DNA of 49,722 nt, from contig CAZFUY010000006.1 in assembly GCA_964522445.1 (NCBI GenBank), positions 1 through 49,722 on the forward strand, given 5' to 3'. The notes below the pieces were generated by a model that was not told the origin of the DNA, ran no database searches, and worked only from the letters and a program-made list of their open reading frames with translations. The position numbers and the translations under genes were made by a program. This DNA comes from CAZFUY01 sp964522445 (GTDB lineage: Bacteria; Pseudomonadota; Gammaproteobacteria; SZUA-229). Each line of letters starts with the position of its first letter. Position 1 is the stretch's first letter. Below are positions 1 to 7,879 of this stretch, in pieces.

Positions 1-578
1 AAATTAAACTATATCTTAGCCTTTTACTTATCTTACTCGTTACAGGTTGTGCTCATCCAATTATTATGAGTCCTGAGCTTTCGGCCTTGCGCACTGACAA
101 TACTACTAAAACAAAAGCAATAGCTGGCTATTACATATCATCTGCGGATAAAACTTCTCAAGTGGAAAGCAAGGGTGGTGGGGGAGATTCTGTTACATAT
201 TTCCCCTACAAAGATACTGAAGCTGCATTAAAAACAATATTGTCTAATAAGTTTTCTAAGGTTTACTCACTAAAACAGCAAACTAATGATCCGCTTGTTA
301 AGGCTAAAAATATTAAGTTTATATTTACTCCAAAAATCACAACAGATTCACACTCAAGTTCGGCTCTTACCTGGCCGCCAACTGACTTTACAGTAATATT
401 AACCTGTACCGCATATTCTGAAGATGGAAGAAATGTCTGGCAGAAGTCTGTTACTGGAAAAGGCCATGCAGAATATTCAGAATTTAAAGCGGATCTTTCT
501 TTGTCTGCAAAAAGAGCTTCTCAGGAAGCGTTCAGTTTAATGATGAAAGAGATAATATCTGCCGAAGTATTTAAATAA
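1..578 (+). CDS. Lipoprotein of unknown function, 5' end outside the window
   Basis: The open frame runs from the window edge, before the first internal ATG at 66. The upstream codons encode a hydrophobic stretch ending LLVTGC, a lipobox with the Cys codon at 48-50, so the true start lies just before base 1 and the ATG at 66 is internal. The mature part is about 175 residues, without repeats or membrane segments, and soluble-looking, with a C-terminal region (VWQKSVTGKG and following) resembling small outer-membrane-associated lipoproteins in general shape only. I do not recognise the family. The gene is 22 bases upstream of another lipoprotein gene on the same strand, probably one transcript. 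The A+T content is high compared with the housekeeping genes further right. Confidence 0.7.
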   Translation, partial: IKLYLSLLLILLVTGCAHPIIMSPELSALRTDNTTKTKAIAGYYISSADKTSQVESKGGGGDSVTYFPYKDTEAALKTILSNKFSKVYSLKQQTNDPLVKAKNIKFIFTPKITTDSHSSSALTWPPTDFTVILTCTAYSEDGRNVWQKSVTGKGHAEYSEFKADLSLSAKRASQEAFSLMMKEIISAEVFK

Positions 579-600
579 AATAGAAAATGGATGATTCAAA

Positions 601-1146
601 ATGAAAAATATTTTAATTTTAATTATATCGATAGTGATTTCTGGCTGTGCGTCTCTTGTTGCACCTAATTACACCCCATCTACTGATAATGGCAATATAT
701 TAAATGATTTGACCAGTAATAAAATTTCAGTGGGCACTTTTACTCAGGCTGGTTCTGAAGTTAATGACTTTTCCATGAGGGGTGGTAATTTAGTATCGCC
801 TTACAACCAGTCATTTTCAGAATATCTGTCCTGGGCACTAATAGAAGAGCTTAAATTTGCTGGAATTTATGATGGTAAATCAAAAATTAGAATCTCAGGT
901 GTATTAATTAACAATCAGGTTGAGGCAGCTATAGGAACAGGAACAGCATCAATAACAGCAAAATTTGTGGTCAGACGAAATAATAAAACTATTTATGACA
1001 AACAGGTTCTAGCTAGCCATGAATGGGAATCATCTTTTGCGGGAGCAATTGCCATTCCTGCTGCCCAAAATAATTATCCGATAGTCGTTCAAAAATTACT
1101 GAAGAATTTATTTAGTGATGAAGATTTTGTTGCTGCTGTTAGATAG
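601..1146 (+). CDS. Lipoprotein of unknown function
   Basis: 181 residues. The N-terminus MKNILILIISIVISGCAS is a lipoprotein signal peptide with lipobox ISGC, so the mature protein starts at Cys16 and is probably lipid-anchored in the outer membrane or periplasm (no Asp follows the Cys). The middle contains FSEYLSWALIEELKFAGIYD followed by an alternating beta-rich part, a layout seen in YajG-like and related envelope lipoproteins, but I cannot place it in a family. It follows the preceding lipoprotein gene by 22 bases, and the pair may form a complex. The 108 bases after the stop, up to the end of the convergent DUF4105 gene, hold no clear terminator. Confidence 0.7.
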   Translation: MKNILILIISIVISGCASLVAPNYTPSTDNGNILNDLTSNKISVGTFTQAGSEVNDFSMRGGNLVSPYNQSFSEYLSWALIEELKFAGIYDGKSKIRISGVLINNQVEAAIGTGTASITAKFVVRRNNKTIYDKQVLASHEWESSFAGAIAIPAAQNNYPIVVQKLLKNLFSDEDFVAAVR

Positions 1147-1254
1147 AAGGCAAAACGAATATATAAAATTTTTTATAAATTAGTTTGAATCAGTATTTTT
1201 ATATACTGCTGTGAATTTATAAAATGTTTTGGTGCTTTGCCCTTAAACACGTTT

Positions 1255-3120
1255 TTAAAAATAATATGACAACCCTAGTTTATAGCTATTTAATCTATAG
1301 AATTTAGAATTTATATGATGAGTACTTAACTTTATTGCCATGTCTTTAAAAATAGGCATGGAAATGTCTAAGCCAATATCTTTGTATCTATATGTGTCTA
1401 AGCTATTTAAATTACTTGCAATAAATTCTAATTGTGCAGAAAGATTATGGTTCTGAAGTAATAATCCGCCTTTATAACCTGTGTTTAAACTTATATCGCT
1501 TCCGTTAATGGAGTTATATGTTATGCCTGTATTAGCTAGTAAATAAACATATATTCCAGATAAAGAGGCTGCCTTACCTAAACCAATATTAATCTGATCA
1601 ATGAGCTGGCCTACTGGATCTATAAATAGACGTTTTCTGGCCAACTCGAAATCCCAGGATATTTTTTTTGTATAAAATGTATCTGGTATTATTGAGGTTA
1701 ATGATAATAATGTAAAATTATTTAAATATGTATCGCCACTATTTTTTTGTATAAGTGAAAAGTCTAATGCTTTAATCTCAGTTCCTTTAAAAAATCCTCC
1801 CAGAATATCATCGAAGCTATGATAAGCGCCCCTAAAACTATATTCCAAATAATCTATATTTCCTAGATTAATTAGAGCTATACCAATTCTTGAGCTTGAG
1901 TGTGACTCTTCAATTCTTACAGGTGAGATAAAATAATTATAATGTGGTGTTGTTTTTAATGTTTTAATTCGCTTCTTATTAATTTTATTAATAAGATTTA
2001 ATGCATATTTCTGATTCATTGATCTGGTCTGAATCTTATGAAAAAGTAGATTTGTAGCAGCCTGTAGAATAACTTTATTTCCTTCTGTATTTTCCAATTT
2101 ATCAAAAGTAATTTTATTATTTGTTAAGTCCTTAATAAGATTGATCTTTTCAGCTGGGAGCTTATTGGTCAATAACTCAAACTGTTCTATTGGAGATGGT
2201 AAATAAGAAACTGAAGAAATATAATTTTTTTTATATAAAAATCGTATGGTATCAGATGGTATGGTCATTGTAGTAAAATCTTCTCTGAACTCCAGGTCAG
2301 GAGATACTATTGCTAGTAAAGATAGTATCTGATATGAGCAGTTCTCGTCTACAAAATAATAATCTGTATATTTTCCTCGAAGCTCCCATAAGTGTAAAAG
2401 AATAAGCTGAGTATCATTTCTGGTTAGCTTTAATTTATATTCCCAGAGCTTTCTGTTCTCAATGTCAGAGTACTTCCAGCTTTTAATATAGTATGGTCTG
2501 ATTGAAAAAATCCCTTTATAACTTCCTGTCAGACCATTCTTTATATATGAGAAAATATTTTCATTTGGAGGAGTTTTTGCTGAAAAATCAACGGAATAAG
2601 ACAGGTTATTTTCTCTATCTTTTCTATCAAATCGTAAAAATGTATGACCAAATATTGAAGATGGATTAGATAAATAGGATGACGGGTAAATTATACTTGT
2701 GCTATCGGCTGAATATTTATTTAACCATTTATTTAGTGCTGTGCATTCAGAAAAATTATTTGTCAGAGAATGCTTAAGCTTTCTATTTATAAAGTGATAT
2801 CGTGCAGGATATTTACATTTAAACTGATTGACTCCGGCTATGTCTGTAACTTTTTTAAGCTCGTTGATAGAAGCGGTTAATTCTTTTTCAGGTGAGGTTT
2901 TACCTTCTTTTGAAAGAAAGAAATTTAAATCATCTATTTCACTCAACCATTTATTATTATCAGTTTCCTGGTAATGTCCTAAAGCAAGCCATTGTGGGTC
3001 TTTATATAGAAATTGGCTTAATGCAATATCCACAATAGTTCTTTTACTAGCATTCGCACTCACAATAGAATTGAATAGTAAAAATAATCCTAAAATGATT
3101 AACAAACCAGTTTTGGTCAT
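1255..3120 (-). CDS. DUF4105 (Lnb N-terminal-type) periplasmic protein with C-terminal outer-membrane barrel
   Basis: 621 residues. A signal peptide (residues 1-25, ending around SANA) precedes a DUF4105 domain. Its hallmark motifs are visible: PSSIFGHTFLRF with His159, and VDENCSYQILSLL with Cys261. These fit the Cys/His pair of a permuted papain-like (NlpC/P60-like) fold. DUF4105 is now named after Lnb, a lipoprotein N-acyltransferase described in Bdellovibrio, so lipoprotein maturation is a possible role. Other members are uncharacterised, and the function here is inference. From about residue 400 the sequence is beta-rich and ends GLSYYF, with a terminal aromatic residue typical of outer-membrane beta barrels. 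The gene is flanked on both sides by small lipoprotein genes on the opposite strand. Confidence 0.75.
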   Translation of the reverse strand: MTKTGLLIILGLFLLFNSIVSANASKRTIVDIALSQFLYKDPQWLALGHYQETDNNKWLSEIDDLNFFLSKEGKTSPEKELTASINELKKVTDIAGVNQFKCKYPARYHFINRKLKHSLTNNFSECTALNKWLNKYSADSTSIIYPSSYLSNPSSIFGHTFLRFDRKDRENNLSYSVDFSAKTPPNENIFSYIKNGLTGSYKGIFSIRPYYIKSWKYSDIENRKLWEYKLKLTRNDTQLILLHLWELRGKYTDYYFVDENCSYQILSLLAIVSPDLEFREDFTTMTIPSDTIRFLYKKNYISSVSYLPSPIEQFELLTNKLPAEKINLIKDLTNNKITFDKLENTEGNKVILQAATNLLFHKIQTRSMNQKYALNLINKINKKRIKTLKTTPHYNYFISPVRIEESHSSSRIGIALINLGNIDYLEYSFRGAYHSFDDILGGFFKGTEIKALDFSLIQKNSGDTYLNNFTLLSLTSIIPDTFYTKKISWDFELARKRLFIDPVGQLIDQINIGLGKAASLSGIYVYLLANTGITYNSINGSDISLNTGYKGGLLLQNHNLSAQLEFIASNLNSLDTYRYKDIGLDISMPIFKDMAIKLSTHHINSKFYRLNSYKLGLSYYF

Positions 3121-3248
3121 AGAATGTATTTCCCTATGAATAAGATCAGCTAATAGCGAATAAAGCTTAATTATTATATCATCTATTATCTGTGTGGTTA
3201 TTTAAGCTTGAATGGATATTTTATAGAACGGTCAATTGGAGACTTAAA

Positions 3249-3623
3249 ATGAAAATATTTATACTTTTAGGGGTTTTATTAACAGTCTTGTCTAGTTGTG
3301 CAACAATTGTTGATGGCAAGACTCAATCAGTTACTTTCCAGTCATCACCCGCTGGTGCTGAGGTATTAATTAATGGAACAATTATCGGAATTACGCCTTT
3401 TACTGTTACTCTAGACAGGGCTGATGGAACTCAACTAACTGTTCGTAAAGATGGTTATGAGACTGTAAGCATGGAATTAAATACAGCTCTTAATCCTACA
3501 TTTTGGGGGAATATCATTATTGGTGGAGTATTTGGCTCTACAACTGATGCCGCAAGTGGTGCAAGTCGAGAATATGTTCCGGGTATACATATGATTAACT
3601 TGAGAGAGCAGGCTTCCCTTTAA
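3249..3623 (+). CDS. PEGA-domain lipoprotein
   Basis: I chose the ATG at 3249 rather than the upstream in-frame start at 3192. It is preceded by GGAG at 3238-3241 with 7 bases of spacing and begins a clean lipoprotein signal, MKIFILLGVLLTVLSSC (lipobox LSSC, Cys17). The 124-residue product then carries a PEGA domain: QSSPAGAEVLINGTIIGITP followed by a TVRKDGYET stretch. PEGA domains are small beta-sandwiches found in surface or envelope-associated lipoproteins. A short glycine-rich hydrophobic patch (around FWGNIIIGGVFG) follows, as in several short PEGA lipoproteins. It is transcribed away from the DUF4105 gene and 20 bases upstream of another lipoprotein gene. Confidence 0.8.
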   Translation: MKIFILLGVLLTVLSSCATIVDGKTQSVTFQSSPAGAEVLINGTIIGITPFTVTLDRADGTQLTVRKDGYETVSMELNTALNPTFWGNIIIGGVFGSTTDAASGASREYVPGIHMINLREQASL

Positions 3624-3643
3624 CACATTTAGGTTGCCTGATA

Positions 3644-3985
3644 ATGGTTAAGACCTTTTTCCTGGGCTATATATTTCTTTTGCAGGCGTGCTCTATAAAT
3701 CAACAATTAGATAAACTTAGTGATGCCTCAATTGGTGGTACTAAAAATGTTTATATAGTTGAGGAAGATGTAAGCCTTAAGCTATATATTGTACTGAAAT
3801 ATCCCCATATCGTTGAAGATATTATTTTTGGCGAAGGGCCATATATTAGAACTCTTATTCAACTGGCAAATAGAGATAATAGAAATTACTTGGTTGAACT
3901 GAATAAACTTAGAAAAATTTTAAGTTCTAGCAATGGAATTTATGGTTTTTCTGAGGATATTGAAAATAATTATAAAAACAATTAA
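3644..3985 (+). CDS. Small predicted lipoprotein
   Basis: 113 residues. The N-terminus MVKTFFLGYIFLLQACS carries a short hydrophobic run and a lipobox LQAC with Cys16. The mature part is about 97 residues, mixed helix/strand, ends in a polar tail rich in Asn and Lys, and has no motif I recognise. It starts 20 bases after the PEGA lipoprotein stop and is probably cotranscribed with it. It is the last gene of the AT-rich lipoprotein group before the convergent acyltransferase. The sequence could be a degenerate fragment of a larger family, but the open frame and lipobox argue for an expressed small lipoprotein. Confidence 0.6.
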   Translation: MVKTFFLGYIFLLQACSINQQLDKLSDASIGGTKNVYIVEEDVSLKLYIVLKYPHIVEDIIFGEGPYIRTLIQLANRDNRNYLVELNKLRKILSSSNGIYGFSEDIENNYKNN

Positions 3986-4031
3986 CTATAATATAAAAAT
4001 ATACTAGAAATTTTACCAAAATAAAAAGTTA

Positions 4032-4071
4032 CTTCCTGTTTCTGTATGTTTTCCAGTTAAAGAACAGGAAG
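4032..4071. terminator. Hairpin between convergent genes
   Basis: CTTCCTGTT (4032-4040) pairs perfectly with AACAGGAAG (4063-4071) across a 22-base loop. It lies between the end of the small lipoprotein gene and the end of the convergent acyltransferase gene, so it may act as a terminator or mRNA-stabilising stem. There is no T-tract after the stem on either strand, so classical intrinsic termination is doubtful. Confidence 0.35.
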
Positions 4072-4104
4072 ATAATGCCTAAGTTTATGAATAGTTGTAT
4101 CTAG

Positions 4105-4803
4105 TTAAAGATTAAATTGCTGTTTATAAGATTCTTCCAATGTTTTAGAGCGGTCTTTGTAGTCAATCAGCTCACCTATTTCAATAATCACTTTAAGATT
4201 TTTTTTGTTATTTTTTATTGCTTCCATTAAAATGGTATTGGCATTGGTTTTAATAAAAACGGGTAATATCGGCAATCTATTTTTCATGGCTATTATTTGA
4301 GAGCCTTCTTTAAACTCAGATAAAGGCGCATCACTTTTATTGCGTGTTCCTTCGGGGAAAACACAAATAGAATATCCCTGTTTAACATTTGTTTTAATAT
4401 CTTTAAAGAATGAGCTCATCTGTTTTGAGTCTCTATCCAGCAATATAGAGCCAGCATTGCGTGTAAATGTACCAAAGAAAAATGAATTATAAAGTTCTTT
4501 TTTTGCAATCCATAAACTATTAACGCCCTTGTTTTTTAGTGCAATCTCGACAATTAAAGGATCTATAATACTTCGGTGATTAGATATAAGAAGATACTGG
4601 CCGCCTTGTTCAATCTTATCTGCGCCTTTAACTTCAACGCTAATGTTTAAGCGTGACAATAAAGTTTCAGCATATTTTAGTCGAAACCGGGTAACTTCAA
4701 TGGCATCGTCTATCTTTTTTAATATAAGACCGTATTTATTGGTCAGAAAGAGTGCGTATAAAGCTATTTTAATCTGATTTAGTGACAAAAATATTCTCCA
4801 CAA
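4105..4803 (-). CDS. plsC: 1-acyl-sn-glycerol-3-phosphate acyltransferase (PlsC-type)
   Basis: 232 residues. Family motifs are in order: NHRSIID (His76 to Asp81, the HX4D catalytic motif) and FPEGTR (149-154, glycerol-phosphate binding), followed by LPILPVFI. One hydrophobic N-terminal segment should dock the enzyme on the inner membrane, where it would acylate lysophosphatidic acid to phosphatidic acid. It lacks the longer N-terminus of some paralogues, and a role in another acyl-transfer reaction cannot be excluded because bacteria often carry several PlsC homologues. It stands alone: about 110 bases separate its start from the next gene upstream on the same strand. Confidence 0.85.
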   Translation of the reverse strand: MWRIFLSLNQIKIALYALFLTNKYGLILKKIDDAIEVTRFRLKYAETLLSRLNISVEVKGADKIEQGGQYLLISNHRSIIDPLIVEIALKNKGVNSLWIAKKELYNSFFFGTFTRNAGSILLDRDSKQMSSFFKDIKTNVKQGYSICVFPEGTRNKSDAPLSEFKEGSQIIAMKNRLPILPVFIKTNANTILMEAIKNNKKNLKVIIEIGELIDYKDRSKTLEESYKQQFNL

Positions 4804-4912
4804 TAATATCCAGATATTCTACCAGAATCATGGTGTTTTCTAGAGAATTTTTTTGTATGAATGAGGGTCTGTTGAGATCAAACTCTGTTTATCAGATAAT
4901 TAATTAATTTTA

Positions 4913-5680
4913 TTAGATCGAATCTATTTGAAATAATGTAAGGGCATTTTTATGGGTAATATCTGCAATATTATTGACTGAAATATTATGAAGTTCAGAC
5001 AGTGTATTAATAACCTCGATTATAAAATCAGGCTGATTGCGTTGCCCCTGATGACTGGCTCCGCTCTGGTCTGGTGAGTCTGTTTCTACAAGCAGTGAAT
5101 CTAATGGTATTTGTTGTGCTATTTTTCTGATGCGCGTTGCGTTGTTATAGGTTATGGCTCCGCCAAAGCTAATATAAAACCCCAGGTCTATAAGCTGTTT
5201 TGCCTGTTCAAAGCTGCCGGAATAGCTGTGAATCATTCCATCCTGTAAGTTTTTTTTCTTTATTATCTGGATAATCTGTTCGGTTGCTTTGCGTGAATGA
5301 ATAATAACAGGTAGTTTATTCTCTTTTGCGATATCCAGTTGTGCTTCAAAAAATTCAATTTGTATGTTTTTATTGAGTTCTTTTAAATAGAAATCTAATC
5401 CGCACTCGCCTATAGCAATGGGTTTTTCTTTACTTGCCCATTGCTTCAGGTCATCTAAATGTTCAGGTTTATGTTTATTAATAAAATAGGGGTGTAAACC
5501 ATAAGCTGGGTGTAGTTTATTATATTGACTGCAAACTTCTTGTAGTCGTGGCCAGGTATTTTTTGTTATACCGGGAACAATAATATGTTCTATGCCTGCC
5601 TGTTTTGCACTATTAAGAACGTTACTTCGATCACTGTCAAAGTCTTCAAAATCTATATGGCAATGGCTATCAATTATCAT
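4913..5680 (-). CDS. TatD-family metal-dependent hydrolase (YjjV-like)
   Basis: 255 residues, the usual length. Metal ligands of the TatD amidohydrolase fold are visible: His6 and His8 in DSHCHID, Glu92 in GECGLD, His128 in IIHSR, His151 in MIHSYSG and Asp201 in ETDSPD. The phrases IIVPG, GGAITY and LLVETDSPD resemble the Escherichia coli YjjV branch more than TatD itself. TatD-family enzymes are cytoplasmic nucleases/phosphoesterases, and the substrate of this one is not evident. It is downstream of phosphoribulokinase, but a strong terminator at 5709-5746 lies between them, so it probably has its own promoter in the short gap. Confidence 0.85.
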   Translation of the reverse strand: MIIDSHCHIDFEDFDSDRSNVLNSAKQAGIEHIIVPGITKNTWPRLQEVCSQYNKLHPAYGLHPYFINKHKPEHLDDLKQWASKEKPIAIGECGLDFYLKELNKNIQIEFFEAQLDIAKENKLPVIIHSRKATEQIIQIIKKKNLQDGMIHSYSGSFEQAKQLIDLGFYISFGGAITYNNATRIRKIAQQIPLDSLLVETDSPDQSGASHQGQRNQPDFIIEVINTLSELHNISVNNIADITHKNALTLFQIDSI

Positions 5681-5708
5681 AAGCTGTTGTGGTTAAAACT
5701 TTTTCTTT

Positions 5709-5746
5709 GAATAAAAAAGCCAGCACGCTGGCTGGCTTTTTTATTC
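5709..5746 (-). terminator. Intrinsic terminator of the phosphoribulokinase gene
   Basis: A perfect 16-base-pair stem (GAATAAAAAAGCCAGC at 5709-5724 with its complement at 5731-5746) closes on a 6-base loop and is followed by a T-run on the minus strand. It sits 15 bases after the prk stop. The stem is symmetrical (A-tract and T-tract), so it could work in both directions. Confidence 0.9.
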
Positions 5747-5761
5747 AAATCAGCAATTTAT

Positions 5762-6661
5762 TTAACGAGCTGTTTTGGACTTTGCAATCATGTCATGAAT
5801 GATTGGTGTTAAGATAACTTCCATTGCCATACCCATTTTTCCACCGGGAACAACGATAGTGTTGCGGCGAGACATAAATGAATCGTGAATCATATTTAAC
5901 AGATAGGGGAAATCAATGTTGAATTTTGCCGGATCTTTAAAGCGAATAACAACAAAACTTTCGTCAGGAGTTGGAATGTCACGAGCAATAAAAGGATTAG
6001 ACGTATCAACAGTTGATACGCGCTGGAAGTTAATATCTGTTTCAGAGAACTGAGATGATATGTAGTTTACATAATCTGGCATACGGCGCAGGATTGTATC
6101 TACGATAACCTCAGCTGAATAACCACGTTCTGCATTGTCGCGATGGATTTTTTGAATCCATTCCAGGTTTACTATAGGTACTACACCAATCCCTAAATCA
6201 ACGTGTTGTGCAACATTGGTATTTTCTGTATTAACAAGACCGTGTAAACCTTCGTAGAACATCAGGTCTGAACCTGTTTCAATGTCTTCCCAGGGTGTGA
6301 ATTCACCGGGTTTTTTATCAACGCCCAGACGTGTATTATGTTCTTCAGCTTCAGGTTCAGAGTGCAGGTAGTAGCGTTTTTTGCCAGTGCCTGACTTGCT
6401 ATAACTATCGAAGAGTTCTTCTAGTTTATCGAACAGGTTTGCATTTTCACCAAAATGGCTAAAAAAGCTATTGCCTTCTTTCTCAGCTACGGCCATAGCT
6501 TCTTTCATTTCTGCACGGTCATAAGCGTGGAAGCTGTCGCCTTCAACAATAACAGGGCTGATGTTTTCACGTTGGAAGATGTGCTCAAAGGCACGTTTAA
6601 CAGTAGATGTGCCTGCACCAGAAGAACCGGTAACAGCAACAACAGGATGTTTCTGGGACAT
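5762..6661 (-). CDS. prk: Phosphoribulokinase
   Basis: 299 residues, typical of the proteobacterial (class I) enzyme. It phosphorylates ribulose 5-phosphate to ribulose 1,5-bisphosphate, the CO2 acceptor for RuBisCO, in the cytoplasm. The P-loop VTGSSGAGTST is at residues 10-20, followed by VEGDSFHAYDRAEM, LHSEPEAEEHNTRLG and FYEGLHGL, all standard for this family. The start is supported by AAGGAAA about 6 bases upstream of the ATG. No RuBisCO gene is in the window, so cbb genes must be elsewhere. The gene stands alone, ending at a strong terminator, and is close to the inorganic-carbon uptake cluster, which gives the region a carbon-fixation theme. Confidence 0.97.
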   Translation of the reverse strand: MSQKHPVVAVTGSSGAGTSTVKRAFEHIFQRENISPVIVEGDSFHAYDRAEMKEAMAVAEKEGNSFFSHFGENANLFDKLEELFDSYSKSGTGKKRYYLHSEPEAEEHNTRLGVDKKPGEFTPWEDIETGSDLMFYEGLHGLVNTENTNVAQHVDLGIGVVPIVNLEWIQKIHRDNAERGYSAEVIVDTILRRMPDYVNYISSQFSETDINFQRVSTVDTSNPFIARDIPTPDESFVVIRFKDPAKFNIDFPYLLNMIHDSFMSRRNTIVVPGGKMGMAMEVILTPIIHDMIAKSKTAR

Positions 6662-7109
6662 AATATTTCCTTAACTCTTTAATTTTAAAGTGGTTTTTCA
6701 ATTAGAGGCCGTTATAAAGCCGCTAATTATAGAATCTTTTAGTGCTTACTATTAATACTCAGCACAAGTGGTGAGCGTATTTTAGCGATGTTTGCTGATT
6801 GTGGCGAGCTTTACAGCAAATTTATTCTCGACGCTCCTGTTTTTATCTCATTAACAGATAAATTATTTGCAATGATAGTGTTGACTGGTTGGGTTCATCA
6901 TTTCTAAAGCGGCTATTTTATTTAGAAAAGGCATGTCGGTAAAGTTTACGGAACAATTTTATTTTCCTGGTAGATTAATACTTTATTTATCATCCGTTTG
7001 GATGAGAGGGTTATTTAGGTAATTGTTTATTAATGAAAATCTACAAAAGGCATAGTTTTTGCGTTCATAGTTGCTGGAAACTTAATAAAAGTGTAAAGGA
7101 AAGCAACAA
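6662..7109. other. 448-base intergenic region between prk and the PEP-CTERM gene
   Basis: No convincing coding sequence or RNA gene is visible. Divergent promoters are expected here: prk reads left and the PEP-CTERM gene reads right. The only strong signal I find is the sigma-54-type promoter at 7048-7063. I looked for a CbbR-like palindrome next to prk and did not see a clear one. Confidence 0.6.
7048..7063 (+). promoter_or_regulatory. Sigma-54 (-24/-12) promoter upstream of PEP-CTERM gene
   Basis: AGGCATAGTTTTTGCG matches the sigma-54 consensus TGGCAYRNNNNTTGCW with the GG and GC dinucleotides separated by exactly 10 bases. Only the first and last positions differ. Transcription would start near 7074, leaving a leader of about 36 bases before the ATG at 7110 with AAAGGA at 7095-7100. 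PEP-CTERM genes are often under sigma-54 and PrsK/PrsR control, which fits. Confidence 0.7.
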
Positions 7110-7772
7110 ATGAAATACTTGAAATTGGCAACATTAACAACTGCTTTAGTTCTATCAACAAGTGCAAACGCTGCAATTATAAGTGTTGACTGGCAAAATG
7201 CCGGAGATAATATGATAACGCAGGATACCGCTAGCGGGTTAGAGTGGCTAGATTTAACGGTTACCTCATTTCGTTCTTATAACGACATTAGTTCTAAGTT
7301 AGGTGATGGTCAAGAATTTGATGGCTGGCGATATGCCACAACCACCGAAATAAGTGGTTTTTTTGACGCGTTTGGAGGCGACAGTAATTATTACAATGGC
7401 TGGAGCACGCAGAATAATGGACTGTTTGACAAAATTGCTCCGTACTGGGGTGATCTTGTATGTGTGGAGATTGGATGTGTACAACCTGGTGATGGGGCCT
7501 CTGCTTTCATCACTTCTGAAGCCGATCCTGTGTATGGTGCTAGCTGGCAGAGATATGGTTATCTATACGATAATGTATATGATTCATTAAGCGCCGCTGA
7601 GGACAGGGTTGTTCTGGATTTATCTCAGGTGGCTGTAGACGGTGCAGGTAACTATCAATTTGGGAGTGCGTTGGTTCGCACATCTGTAGTACCTGTTCCA
7701 GCGGCTGTCTGGTTATTTGGCTCAGGCCTTATAGGCCTAATCGGCGTAGCCAGGCGTAAAGCTAAAATATAA
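7110..7772 (+). CDS. Exported protein with PEP-CTERM/VPLPA-type sorting signal
   Basis: 220 residues. A signal peptide (about 1-22, ending SANA) is followed by a mature region beginning with GLEWLDLTVT and FDGWRYATTTEI, a pattern common in exported proteins with a DUF1566-like or related fold. The C-terminus has the tripartite sorting signal: VPVPAAVWLF motif, hydrophobic helix GSGLIGLIG, then the basic end ARRKAKI. Proteins with this signal are processed by exosortase (EpsH) and go to the envelope or exopolysaccharide matrix. No exosortase gene is in the window. Two Cys (VCVEIGC) may form a disulfide. The gene is monocistronic, with a sigma-54 promoter before it and a terminator after it. 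Confidence 0.85.
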   Translation: MKYLKLATLTTALVLSTSANAAIISVDWQNAGDNMITQDTASGLEWLDLTVTSFRSYNDISSKLGDGQEFDGWRYATTTEISGFFDAFGGDSNYYNGWSTQNNGLFDKIAPYWGDLVCVEIGCVQPGDGASAFITSEADPVYGASWQRYGYLYDNVYDSLSAAEDRVVLDLSQVAVDGAGNYQFGSALVRTSVVPVPAAVWLFGSGLIGLIGVARRKAKI

Positions 7773-7800
7773 TCCATTTATATATTGAAAGTTATTGTTT

Positions 7801-7826
7801 AACCCTGCAGCAATGCGGGGTTTTTA
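7801..7826 (+). terminator. Intrinsic terminator after PEP-CTERM gene
   Basis: AACCCTGCA (7801-7809) pairs with TGCGGGGTT (7814-7822) with one G-T wobble and a GCAA tetraloop, followed by TTTTA. It lies 28 bases after the stop codon. Confidence 0.85.
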
Positions 7827-7879
7827 ATGTGTAGTCTGGGATAATGCAGGAAGCTCAATAATATGTATTGATTAGGTGA

